This document shows positions 13,747 through 24,430 of a stretch of 64,000 bases of DNA, piece after piece. Numbering within the stretch: the first letter of the stretch is position 1; the number at the start of each line of letters is the position of its first letter. The notes under the pieces are model-generated. The model searched no databases and was not told where the DNA came from. It worked only from the letters and a program-made list of their open reading frames with translations. Position numbers and translations under genes: made by a program. This DNA is from Cucumis sativus (lineage: Eukaryota > Streptophyta > Magnoliopsida > Cucurbitales > Cucurbitaceae), in NCBI RefSeq assembly GCF_000004075.3, contig NC_026657.2, forward strand, positions 620,001 to 684,000, in the 5' to 3' direction.

Positions 13747-15560
13747 TGTTGGTTAAGATTTTGTTAGTTTGAGGAGTGGGAAAATGAATATGATATTTAT
13801 TAGTGTTTTTGGTAAACGGTTTAAGAAAGGTGGCAATCGAGAGGGAAAGCTACGTAATGGAAAACAAACCATCGCTTTCTACATTCTCCATTAAGTCATT
13901 GGTGCTTAGTAGGGTTTCTTATTTCTAGAAATGTTTTAGAAAACTAAGCAAAGTTTTAAAGTTTGTTATTATTATTATTGTTATGTTCTTTCCTATATTA
14001 TACATATAGTTTTGAAAAACAAAAACAATCTTCCACGATTTGCAAATCTGATGAGGGTACCCACCAATAAAAGAATCATCAACAATCCATCCGATTCCCC
14101 CATCACCAAGAGCTATCTCCTTGTTCAGGAAATGAAAACCATTGAGGAATTCTCAAGTTATTTGTCTCATGTGTCCTCTCAGTTAAGTTGCTGATCTATT
14201 TCCACAACTATTATTGAGACTGACTCTTCTAAAGTAGTACTCATCATTGCCTCTCTTTCTAAAGCTCGATTATGATCTCTCCAAAATTAGAACGGTGGCT
14301 TATATATAGTATGCTCGTTCGTTGGCTGAGAATTTGGGGAATGTCCAATTCTATAAGTGGATGCATATAGAGTTAGATAACTTTTTATATAGCTAAATGG
14401 TTTTGCCCCCTTCTTTGTATCTTTTTTAGGCTGATCTGCTTCACCTTCCTCCTCCTTGGAAGGTTGTGTTCTTTGTTTTTTTGGGATGCATTCCCCCATC
14501 GCTTACCATCTCTTATTTTTTCTTTAGGGTTAGTTCTTATTATTTGAGGGTTGAATGACGTTTTTCGTTCTAATACGTAAAACTAAAAACTAAAAACAAA
14601 ATTTATTATAAACGTACCGTACACCATCTAAACTTTTAATTTTCCCCTAAATTTAATGCATAAGATATAGGTCAACTATACTAATAAAGTCATTACACAA
14701 TATAAACTAAGTCACAACAATAATTTTATCGTTAAAACAATAAATATTTATCTATATATACGACTATAGCCTCTACACTATAAACTAACTATACCATAAC
14801 GATACACTGTTAAAGCAAACGATATTTATTTGGATCTATTGAATGCTTCTTTGAAAGATAATTTAAATCTATGAATGCTTATAAAGATAGTTAGATTACT
14901 CCATTTCAATTATAATTTAGTTAGTGTGTATTACCGTAATAAATGGAAAAAAAATTGTTTGACCATAAGTCCAATGTACACTATTGTTTTTTTTTCCGTA
15001 AATATCGAACCTTCTACTTCGAGAGAAGAACATGTCAATTAATTACCACTTAACGACTAATCTAACTTCGACATTATTTACTTATTATTTTCCTTGTTTC
15101 TATACATTTATTTAAGCATGAAATCCTAAATCCATAATCGTAAGAAAAATATGAATCTAATTAGTAATGCAAATGAAATTGGGACTAAAAGACTTCTACC
15201 CCTAAGTGTAATGTCACACACACATATATATCAAAATAAGCAATGAAATAAAGACCCCTTCTTAAAGCCAATCACAATGGCAAGCAAGTACATAACAAAA
15301 ATTACCATTTCTAGCAAAAATTACAACATATAATTAAAGCTTTGCCAATTTTTTTACCTTAACTTTTAATTTCACCAATTTAAACCTCAAAGTTGACTAA
15401 TCCTTTTAATTAATTTCATTAATTTTAACTCTAAAATCATTAAGAAAATTTCACAATCCAGCCCAATAATTTTCTCAAATCACCAAATTTTCCCCCTAAA
15501 AAGATACAATTTGCCGGGCAGTCCCCCCTTCCAAATAAACAAATATTTTTTTTTTGCTTA
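13747..15560. other. Intergenic region upstream of F3H and of the D-box protein
   Basis: Divergent spacer of about 1.8 kb holding the F3H promoter at its left and the MSA-containing promoter at its right. Open frames at 14012-14194 and 14287-14499 lack conserved features and are treated as chance. The centre is plain AT-rich DNA. Confidence 0.5.
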
Positions 15561-15567
15561 TAGAAAC

Positions 15568-15578
15568 CCTAACGGCTA
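15568..15578 (+). promoter_or_regulatory. MSA element (M-phase-specific activator), 10/11 match
   Basis: CCTAACGGCTA differs from the consensus TCYAACGGYYA only at the first base. MSA sites are bound by three-repeat MYB (MYB3R) factors and drive G2/M transcription in plants. It lies about 217 bases before the ATG, in line with the second, perfect site. Confidence 0.6.
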
Positions 15579-15615
15579 CTTTTTCAAAACGTGCTTCTCT
15601 GGACGACTCTCCCGC

Positions 15616-15626
15616 TCCAACGGTCA
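15616..15626 (+). promoter_or_regulatory. MSA element (M-phase-specific activator), perfect match
   Basis: TCCAACGGTCA is an 11/11 match to TCYAACGGYYA, in forward orientation, 48 bases after the first site and about 40 bases before the TATA box. Paired proximal MSA sites are typical of cyclin B and other G2/M genes. Confidence 0.75.
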
Positions 15627-15661
15627 TATTTTCCATTTACGCCGTTCCCTTACCCCTTCCC

Positions 15662-15670
15662 TTTATAAAT
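15662..15670 (+). promoter_or_regulatory. TATA box (TTTATAAAT)
   Basis: It lies about 120 bases before the ATG at 15785 and just downstream of the two MSA sites. This predicts transcription start near 15695 and a CT-rich leader of about 90 bases. Confidence 0.7.
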
Positions 15671-15784
15671 CCCCTCTCTCATTTTCCTATCTCCATCGCT
15701 TCATTTTTTCATTCGAACTTTCAATCTCTCTTCCACTTCACTGGAATCTCGATTCTCCAACTGTTTTTTCAGAAACTTTCTTCA

Positions 15785-17191
15785 ATGGAGACTCCCTCCT
15801 CGATCCGCCGTGTAACTAGATCCCAAACGCTCTCTGCTGCGCAGTCCATCAACAACAGCAACGTTTCCATCCCAAGTGAGCCTCGTTTTCTACTTTTTCT
15901 TTTTTGTAAAGGATTGGATCTTTTTTATTTACCGTAAATTTATTCTTCGATTGTTGGGTTATTTTCAGGGAAGGTTGAGGAATGTGACAACAATGGCTTA
16001 TCGAAATCACGACAGAGGAATCGGAAGTCTCAAGATTTGGGCGGGGTGAAAGGACAAGATCGGTCTGCGCTTATTGATATCACCAATGACTCCCCAATCG
16101 TTGGGTTGGCAGCCGGGAGTTTGATGACGCCGATTTCATCGGTGACTAAACAGCGGAGCTGCCGGCCAAAGATGATGACGCCAGGTTCAGGGGAAGCTTT
16201 ATTGAGAGGGCAAGTGAAAACCCTTTTGCAGAAAGTGGAAGAAGAAGCTGAAATTTCTAAGCTTTCTTTAGAAAGCCGGCCGTTTGTTCATCTTCAATCG
16301 CCCGCTGGGCTTCTTGCACCGACTCCTGCCAACACGCCGCAGATCAACTTAACTCAGGATGAAAATATTTGCAGTATCACAAATCATCCCATTGTTGAAG
16401 AACAGACGATTTCTCAGGTTTGAAATGAAAAACTAAATTAATTTACAATCTTGATTTTTTTCAATGAATAATGTACTTTCAAGACTGTGTTTATAATTTT
16501 TTTTTAAAAGTAAATTTAGATTTTTATATATTGAAAAAAACCCTACACGTTGTGGATTTGATGAATTCAATCTTTTATTCACATTCTTAACTACCATTGT
16601 TTTCTCTCTTATCAACAGGTTGTGGTTGATGTTGATCTCTTTAATGAAAAGCAACAGGAAGAGAATCAAATCAATAGGTCTCTTCTGCTTGATTTTTCTG
16701 AGAAATCTGAAACAAATGATGATGAAGCCACATCATCAGATTGCTCCTCTGTCCTCACTCACCACGGCAAGTTTTCGATATCGTCGACATTGTCGTTGTC
16801 GCCTTCCCAGGACGATGACAACTTTTCTTTGTGGTCGATTCAAGTGAATGCAAGCAGCCATGGCGAAGAGGAGGACGATGAAGACATCGAGGAGGAAGAA
16901 GAAGTAATAGAAGATGAAGAAGATGAAGAAGGAGATGACTACATCAACGACGGGGGGTTGGTAGATGAGCTATGCAAGGGAATTAGTAAAATCAGTGTGA
17001 ACGAGAAGGGGGAAGCAGAGGAATTTGTAGGGAAGCACACGAGGTTCGTGTACGATAGCGAAGATGAAATGATCGAGGAAGTTAGCGATGAGAGCCGTGG
17101 TGGTGGTGGGGTTTCGCCGAGCATCCTCCGTCTGAAGGGAATGCCAACGCCGAAAGGGAAGCATTTGCGGTTTGGGTCTGAGGAAGAGTAG
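15785..17191 (+). CDS. Plant-specific acidic protein with destruction box, probable G2/M-phase APC/C substrate (3 exons)
   Basis: Exons 15785-15875, 15969-16417 and 16619-17191 give 1113 bases, 370 residues. It resembles a plant-only family of unknown function (Arabidopsis AT5G16030-like, recalled, not searched). A basic N terminus (RRVTRSQ) is followed by RSALIDITN at 62-70, which fits the APC/C destruction box RxxLxxxxN. The conserved block after it includes DSPIVGL and TPGSGEALLRGQVKTLLQKV. There are many Ser/Thr-Pro sites, one (TPKGK, near 357) matching the CDK consensus S/T-P-x-K. A very acidic stretch spans about 262-287. Two copies of GKHxRF followed by an SE-acidic tail sit at 318-330 and 360-370. 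With two MSA sites in the promoter, a mitotic, degraded protein is inferred. No enzymatic domain is visible. Confidence 0.85.
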
Positions 17192-17433
17192 AGAGTTTGA
17201 GTCTATGTTTGTTGTAATGTTGTCTTTCTTTGACAACAACAAATTGGGGATTTTGTTAACTCTGTGATGCTTTTGTTTGCATTTTGCTCTGAGTACAATC
17301 GATTTTTTAATAATTTCTGAATGAATATTCAATGGGTTTTTTTTTTATGCCTTTTCTATTGTGCAAATTCAATTTCTTTTTTACCTTTGCAAAGAAAATT
17401 TAAAAAAAAAGAATCATCTTTTTATTACTCAAT

Positions 17434-17455
17434 AGAGAGAGAGAGAGAGAGAGAG
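17434..17455. repeat. (AG)11 microsatellite in the FHIT leader region
   Basis: Uninterrupted AG dinucleotides about 45 bases before the first FHIT ATG. GA/CT tracts are common in plant core promoters and leaders, where GAGA-binding proteins act. It is also a likely length polymorphism. Confidence 0.8.
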
Positions 17456-17498
17456 TAAATATTGATATTTTTGAAGACAACACGAAAGAATCGAAATT

Positions 17499-20286
17499 AT
17501 GGTATTAAGCTTTCAAGCATATCGCGCGTTTCTTCCACTTACCCCTTCTTCTTCTTCTTTCCTCAAAATTTTCCCATCGATACAATTAGGGTTCACTTCA
17601 CTTTCTTCTTCTTCTCCAACCAAATCTTTCACCATCGTAATTTTCGATTTGCTTCTTCAATTCCCATTACCTTTTATTTGAAACTTCGTCAATTTCTTCT
17701 CACTCTTCATTTCCGTTACCGCAGATGGCGGCATCCGATCACTACACCTTTGGGCGGTACAAGATTGATCCCAAAGAAGTGTTCTACTCTACCACTCTCT
17801 CTTACGCCATGGTCAACCTCCGTCCTCTTCTTCCTGGTACTCTACTTTAAAGTTTATAGTTTTTCTTTTTTTTTAAAAAAAAATTATCTTAGGAATAAAC
17901 CCAGATCTGGAGCTGATTTTAGGAATGAAATCCGACTTATAGAACTTTGGCTTGTTACCACATAACCATAGTAATTGTGTTTTTATCTGTATTTTCGGGA
18001 TGGAGTTTTGCGAGGGACGTGGGGTACAAAACTTATTTATCAAGGTTTTTGCTAAATCCTCTGTTGGGATACTTGGGGTTTTAAAATCAGAGTAGTTTCG
18101 TTGGAGGTGAATAATTTCTGTGGTACAGGATTGTGGAAGGATTGGAGTAGGTTTTCTATGATAATTTTAGAGTGAGGTTGTAAGTATTGCAATTTAGAAT
18201 TGAGAGTTTAAATGCTATGGTGAAAACGAACTTCTTATTTTAGCATCAGTTGTTCCTTTTTATTTTCAAGTTTTATGGATGAAATTCGTGTGATGGGTTT
18301 TGGTATTAGTTATTACACTTTGGAGTTTGGATAGGTCAAATGGCCAATGAGACTGATACTCAAATATTCTGTTTGCAAGGCACAATAGGCATCAATTGTT
18401 TGAAGCTTTAGCTTTACTGATAGGTTTGTTTGCACCTATAAACTACGCTGGGAAATGATAACTCCACTCACAACGTTTGAAAGATCATTCCATTCTTCTA
18501 TTTTTTCTCGTGAAAATTCCTTATAAGCTCTAAATTCATGACTAGGTGATCCTCATTCCTATTTCCTCAACATTAAACCCTTTGCAGATTCCTATTTTAT
18601 TATTTTCTTCTGTTGTATAAGCATCTTATGTAAAAGATAAGAGATTTTCACTCTTTGCTGAGCTCCACCTACTTAATTTTGCTCTCGTGTTCAACGCTCT
18701 TAATTCTCCAGCTTACTACTGTTTGATTAATTGCTTTTGGCTTTGCAGGTCATATCCTTTTCAATGCACGATTTACTGGAAAATATTAGGAGGTGCTTGT
18801 ATGATGATTGTAGAAGAGGGCCACTCTTTTATCAAACGTTTTATCATGACCCTGGAATTTGAGCCAACACTGATTATGGTTTTTTTCATTTCTAACCCAT
18901 CTTTTTTCAATGTTATCTTTAAATTTTATATTTTTACTCATATTTCAAAATAATGAGCTGCAACTCTTGTTTCCTTTTCATTTCTTCTTGAGACAAGAAC
19001 GGTTTTAGTACAAAATCTAGCATCCCACATTTGGTTGTCCATATTTATTAGTGGAAAGCCTAACAAGTTTACTCTGTGGAGTAAATCATATACCTTAGAA
19101 CAGATATTTAGCATTTGCAAATTCTCTGCCTATATAATGGGCTACTGCCAGGATTTCCCTGAATATCCTTGATCAGTTACGTTCTCATTGGACTACATGA
19201 ATTATGGTTCAACTTAACTTTTCATACACGTGCTCGTCTCCCCAAAACGTGAAGTTCAGCGCTTTGCTGATCTTACTGCTGATGAGACTTGTGATTTATG
19301 GCTCGCAGCTCAGCGGGTTGGTCATCAGCTAGAGTTGTACCATAAAGCTTCATCACTCACATTCGCAATTCAAGTAAGCCATGTTGAAGATATATTGATG
19401 CAAATTTCTTTCAGATATTGGTTCCTTTTCTTACTTCAAGATCTCACTAGTTAGTGGCATTTGATTGATGGATCTGATATTAATCAACTTTGTTTATTGG
19501 GTTTTGTTTTATTTTAGTCAAATTGGAAATTTATTAGCATCATAGCCTTTCTATTTGGTGTTAAATTGTTAATTGCCATAACGACCTTTTTCTACGTGCA
19601 TTCTTGTGGTGCAAACCTGCAAGAACTGACTGACTTCTAAGTAGGGTGAAAAGGTGCTTCTTCAAATATTCATAGTTTTTGGTTAGTTCCGTAGTTTAGG
19701 AAGAGAACACTTATTAAATAGTCATTCAAAAACTTCTTTTTTGTGATGTCTGTAGAAGTCCTCCTCTCAAGAAATGTCTTGTTGGTGTCCTTCCATGGTT
19801 ATCAATTATCATACAGGAAAGTTGAGGCAACAGAAACTTAAAGTTCAAACAGTTTTAACATTTAATCAAGTTTTGTTTATCTTTATTTGTCGTTCACTGT
19901 GCGTTTCGACAGGCAAAAAGCTATGGATTAATATTTTATACTCTTAACCTACTAATTAGTCGAGGGTGATGTTGTAGGACGGCCCTCAGGCCGGGCAAAC
20001 CGTACCCCATGTTCACATTCATGTTCTCCCAAGGAAGGGTGGTGATTTTGAGAAAAATGATGAGATTTATGATGCTGTAAGTTGACGAATCCATTTCTTA
20101 TGTATACTTTTTTCAGACTTTTGATGGTAACACCAATCTAATTCAGGTATTTTTTTGGTCCATATATAGCTTGATGAGAAGGAGAAAGAATTAAAGCAAC
20201 ATCTTGATTTGGACAAGGAGAGGAAAGATAGAAATATGGAAGAGATGGCTGAAGAGGCAGATCAGTACAGAAAGCTTTTGTTGTAA
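17499..20286 (+). CDS. FHIT: FHIT-type bis(5'-adenosyl)-triphosphatase, HIT family, with organellar-type N-terminal extension
   Basis: Hydrolyses Ap3A to AMP and ADP; plant FHIT is also reported to act on adenylyl sulfate. Proposed exons: 17499-17636, 17725-17836, 18749-18751 (3 bases), 19228-19373, 19978-20076, 20170-20286. They total 615 bases, 204 residues. Exon 1 gives a 46-residue Ser/Thr-rich extension with no acidic residues (transit-peptide-like). It joins in frame, across an 88-base intron, to [16 protein letters not shown], itself a possible second start. The catalytic histidine triad HVHIHV lies in [19 protein letters not shown], and the C-terminal helix is [10 protein letters not shown]. 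Joining [11 protein letters not shown] to [10 protein letters not shown] needs the 3-base microexon GTC followed by a U12-type AT-AC intron; see findings. The HIT assignment is certain; the two small splice details are inference. Confidence 0.9.
18749..18751 (+). other. Predicted 3-nucleotide microexon (GTC) of FHIT
   Basis: It is flanked by CTTTGCAG| on the left and |ATATCCTTTT on the right. With the final G of the previous exon and the AC that starts the next one, it spells GGT CAC, restoring Pro-Gly-His-Val, the conserved entry to the HIT strand. Skipping it would give Pro-Asp-Val through an irregular GT-AC intron. Confidence 0.7.
18752..19227 (+). other. Predicted U12-type AT-AC intron in FHIT
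   Basis: The 5' end ATATCCTTT is a full match to the U12 donor consensus. CTTAAC at 19213-19218 matches the core of the U12 branch site, 10 bases before the terminal AC at 19226-19227. There is no AG acceptor or polypyrimidine tract in the right place. Length is 476 bases. Confidence 0.75.
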
Positions 20287-20289
20287 CTT

Positions 20290-21349
20290 CCTTTTCTTTT
20301 CTTTTTGCACAATTGGGTTGTAATTTTATGACATCATAACGTATTGAAAAATTAACTCATCATATGAAAGTCATGGATTGCTTGAGTAGAGCTTAATTTT
20401 ATAACTTTGTTATTAATTCATGGGTAAATTACAAAATTTACTTTGGAGCTGGATCATTTATCTTTAAAATGTTCATGTTCTTTTCAAATTTCAAAAATAC
20501 CCACAAACTTTCATACGGATTTCAAAACATCATGTTTATACCATGGCCTTCCTTGATATTTATTTTATTGAAAGTCAATGAAATTGAAGGAGAAATGAAA
20601 TAGAACGAGTAGACGTTAGAAACTAATCTGTTTGAGACGCATTATGTATACATACTCACTGTGGTTATTTGCACACTTGTAGTTCAAAGGAATTGTGATG
20701 GTTTTGGCAAAGTTGAGATCAATATTAGAGAGCCATTATTCATAGGGCATGTAAATAGATTTTTGTATGGTTAGAACAAGAAAACAACTCGTAGCTAAGG
20801 GAAAGAATAGATAATCGTGATTTTAAGTCTCAATTTGGTCTCTATAGTTTGATCGTTCCAAAAACTCTCCAACAACCATCCTTATAGCTACAATCCCCGT
20901 CCAAGGAATTAGACACCACTCAATTGAAAATACACCAAACTCCCACCTACTTGAAAGCAGTTCACTAAAAAATAGATGATGAGAAAACAAGTTACACTTT
21001 AAGCTCAAATGGTTATCATCAAGTCCGAGCCTAATCCACTCTTTAAGCTCTAACAAGAATTGCTCATGAAAGATACAAACTATGCTTGATGGTCAGTATG
21101 TGTACACAATATCCAAATCACAGACATTGATATATGTTATTCTACAGACTTAAAGAGAAGTGAAAATACAAAAAAAAAGAAAACATATATCATCAAGAAA
21201 ACAAGATAACATGCCTGTAATTCCCAGATTAGACAAAAAACAACATATACTTTAAACTGAGAATGAGAATTTTTTTTCTTTCTACCTTAAAACTCACAAA
21301 TCAGAAGAGAACAACATTGCATCAAAGCACATCACCCTCTTCTTCTTCA
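20290..21349. other. Convergent intergenic region, FHIT to GPR107-like gene
   Basis: It carries the 3' ends of both genes. The open frame at 20823-21056 (minus) has no recognisable family features. Phrases such as ACCCACAAACTTTCATACG look like dispersed-repeat debris. Confidence 0.4.
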
Positions 21350-22669
21350 TCACAATTCAAACTCATCTTCAAGCTTCAATGCCTCAGCAGCTGCTTCTTC
21401 CTCCTCATCATCAACTACAAAATAAGGATTATGAGCCTCGGGCTTGAACTTATAACCAGTAAATACATAGAATGCAAGTGTTGCCAATTCCCCAGCCATG
21501 ACACTCGTCCATAGATACCGATAGGAAGTAATCGTCTCAAGTGCATACACTACAACTCGAGTGAAGTAGATATAGCATATAACCACAATGTAATACTGTC
21601 TAAAAAGGGTCAATTTCATCAAATTCACAGCTGCTTTTCCATCAGTTCGTGCAGCTTCGCGCAAGTTCTTGATTGACCAAACAATGGGGAACAAAACAGC
21701 ACAGCAACAAATCACATCAACAAGCAAGAACACCTGTTTCCATGTAACCCATTCTTGTTCAAATGGCCCAGTTTCATCAATCACAACCTGAGCAATATTA
21801 GCCACCACTTGTAACGGAATCACAATCATCAAAACCTTCTTCTCCTTGTCCTGCAAATAAGGTTTCAAGAAAGACCAACCAGTGCCAATCAAGACGATCA
21901 AAGTGAACAAAGTGATACCCTTTAAGAAACTAAAAATGTAGAACAGAACATCCCAACCATGGGCGCTCCCAGTACGCTTAATATAAGATTTATCCTCAGC
22001 TTCACAGAGAAGATTCAAAGCCTTCAAGATCACAACAGCAAGCATAAAGAAATGAATACCATAAACCGTCAATCGCTTTTTGTAAAGAACGTGAATCCAA
22101 ATAACAGCAAGCGAGAAATAAATCAAAGAGAAAACGAAGTAAATCCTCGGAAGGATGGTTTTCCCAGCAGAAAGATAATCACGGCGAGCGTTTTTGCCTT
22201 CAAGATTGTACATAGCGGATTGAACATCCATAGAAACCTTGACTTGTTGAAGACAATTAGCAAAAACGAGAGTGTATTGATCAGCATCAGTCTCGGAATA
22301 AAGAACACCGAATCGGTCTTGTTTCTTGAGGGAATCGAAGGTGTAAACGGGTTTGACAAGGTCAGATTGAAGAGCGCAAGAGATATCACCTTCTTCCAAT
22401 TGTTGGATCACATGAAGCCATGATTCTCGAGTACAGAGAAAAAATCCGACCTTGGAAAGATCGAGATCTGGGTTGGAATCGGAAAGTGTGAGATGAGAGA
22501 CGTTGAGCTCGAGACGACCGCCATGGCTGAAACCAAAGACATCAAAGGGAATGATGGGTCGATTGTCATTTCTGATCTCGGTGAAATGAATCTCGGCAAA
22601 CGAAGAAATGGGTAAGAGGAAGATGAGGAGAATAAACATAGATGAGGTGAAAAAATCCATTGCCGCCAT
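21350..22669 (-). CDS. GPR107/GPR108-like seven-transmembrane protein (GOST family; plant CAND6/CAND7 type)
   Basis: Intronless gene of 439 residues. A signal peptide (about 1-25) is followed by a luminal/extracellular GOLD-type domain to about 170. It has cysteines at 79, 98 and 139 and one N-glycosylation sequon (NVS at 56-58). Seven hydrophobic segments follow, at about 175-196, 203-221, 240-266, 279-297, 313-333, 356-377 and 388-406. The motif GYKFKPEAHNPYF ends the membrane domain, and the tail is strongly acidic (DDEEEEAAAEALKLEDEFEL). Animal GPR107/108 reside in the Golgi/trans-Golgi and affect trafficking. Arabidopsis relatives were listed as candidate G-protein-coupled receptors, which remains unproven. 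The start is the ATG at 22667-22669, with another Met at residue 4. The leader is (TTC/GTC)-rich. Confidence 0.93.
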   Translation of the reverse strand: MAAMDFFTSSMFILLIFLLPISSFAEIHFTEIRNDNRPIIPFDVFGFSHGGRLELNVSHLTLSDSNPDLDLSKVGFFLCTRESWLHVIQQLEEGDISCALQSDLVKPVYTFDSLKKQDRFGVLYSETDADQYTLVFANCLQQVKVSMDVQSAMYNLEGKNARRDYLSAGKTILPRIYFVFSLIYFSLAVIWIHVLYKKRLTVYGIHFFMLAVVILKALNLLCEAEDKSYIKRTGSAHGWDVLFYIFSFLKGITLFTLIVLIGTGWSFLKPYLQDKEKKVLMIVIPLQVVANIAQVVIDETGPFEQEWVTWKQVFLLVDVICCCAVLFPIVWSIKNLREAARTDGKAAVNLMKLTLFRQYYIVVICYIYFTRVVVYALETITSYRYLWTSVMAGELATLAFYVFTGYKFKPEAHNPYFVVDDEEEEAAAEALKLEDEFEL

Positions 22670-22804
22670 CGCTGACGCTTGAAGAAGACGAAGAAGACGA
22701 AGAAGAAGATGATGATAATGATAATTGGGGTTTTCTTCTTCTTTATCTCTCAGATCTGATTCACCAAAATCCCTCTTTGTTACATCGAAAGCAAAGAAAT
22801 TTCT

Positions 22805-22832
22805 TTTCTAATTTCTAATTTCTAATTTCTAA
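22805..22832. repeat. Heptamer tandem repeat (TTTCTAA) x 4
   Basis: Four perfect head-to-tail copies lie about 135 bases upstream of the GPR107-like ATG. They are in or just before its leader, and may be length-polymorphic. Confidence 0.8.
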
Positions 22833-22899
22833 TTTAAATTCAATATAAATATTTACTATTTCTACTTAAAAAAAATTTATTATTTACTATTTCAACTTC

Positions 22900-24430
22900 A
22901 ACCAATCTTGGAGGTGAAGAAGTAGAAGAAGAAGACTTGGCCCAAATTTTTATTTATTTTTCTCTTTTGGAGTTTACTATCAGCAAAGGAATTAGAGGAA
23001 TAAATTACATATATAGTATTATATTTTCCCTCATTTTTGCCTTTTTCTTCTTTTAATTCATTCGAGTTCAACGACCTGACGTTTATCATGTGTCAAAGAT
23101 TAAGAAGGATGTAGTTCGTCCTCCTAGTTTCTATTGACTTGAAAAGTTGGAGATAAAATAGTAATGAGACTAAATTTGAGGATGTATAATAGAGCATCAT
23201 CGTTTACCATGGATTAAGATTTAGGGTGGCAATAATATATTTGAATTAGGAAAATTGTAATCGAAAATATATTTACAATTGTGTTGTTGTGTCTTTAACA
23301 GTATCAGTGGAATATTTTTAGGGCGAAAAATTGACCATGAACTTTGAATTGACTTTTTAACAAATGTTTTAGAAAAGGACTTCTCGTCATTAATTCAATT
23401 AGTTATTAGCATTACTAATTGATGAAGCGTGACAAAGCATGTGATTAGAATAATGAGATGAAAGGTATATATGATGAATGAAAAACACTAATTAGATAGA
23501 TTCCATGCTTGTCTTATTTAATTAAATAATTGAAATCTGCATAAGTCCGGTTGGAGCTAAATTATGGATTGATTCAATAGTAAAAATTGAATGCCATCAG
23601 TTTAATGTGCAAAGGTCAATCCAACTCAATCATGATTTTCAGGTCATCAAATTGATTTTTCTTTCTTTCTTAACTTAGACTATTTTTTCATTTTTTTTTC
23701 TTTTTCTATTAAAAGTTGAATTTTTGTAGTAAAAAAAAAATCTCGATATATTATATTAATATTTGAAAAAAATTATAATCAAATATAAAACAAGCATTCT
23801 AGGTAAAGTTCATGGTCTACTTTCAAATCCATTCAAAATATAAATAGAAAACATTAAAAATTATTTTATGCAAAGTTTACGTATACATTCAAATTCATTC
23901 AATAATATATAATAATAAAAAGTTGACTATGTTACTAAATCTTATAACCCAACCTAACCTTAAATATATATTTTTAAAAGTTTTTCAATCCAACTCAACA
24001 CTTTGGGTTGTGGATAGTTCAATTGGTCGGTTACTTTGAATATTTTAGTTTCATCTCCATTTGAATTATACCTATATCATGCGAAAACTTATCTTAAATA
24101 GATGTTGCACCGACAATTGATTTGACTGACATTAAGACAATCAAAAGAACACATTACTCGAGAAAGTCATCAGTGAGATGTTAGGCACAGTGCTAATTGA
24201 TGAGATCCAAATTGACAACCTACTTAAGACTCATATGTATAAGTCAAATCATAGCAAGATATCTACCTTCGAAGTTTCCGACTTACTTTAATATACTTTT
24301 GTTTTAGCTCCAAGTGGAGATTTGAACTTCTGACCCGAGCTAAACCCTAGACGCTAAACCCTAAACACAATCTTATAGGACGAAATTCCAATCATCTCTC
24401 CTTCCTTCTTAACTAAAATGTAACTATCTA
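22900..24430. other. Intergenic region upstream of GPR107-like, downstream of GH9
   Basis: AT-rich DNA without a convincing gene. At 24300-24375 there is a B-box-like phrase on the minus strand (AAGTTCAAATCTCC) and two AAACCCTA motifs. These may be debris of a tRNA-derived SINE, but the A box is poor. Confidence 0.4.

Noticed and set aside
18687..18953. Open frame through the microexon (Gly-His-Ile-Leu-Phe-Asn...)
   Set aside because: GTCATATCC first looked like the start of the next FHIT exon (Gly-His-Ile-Leu). It runs into a stop without matching the family, and the real continuation is at 19228.
24340..24375. Two AAACCCTA motifs resembling interstitial telomere repeat
   Set aside because: Only two imperfect, interrupted copies; more likely chance or SINE debris.
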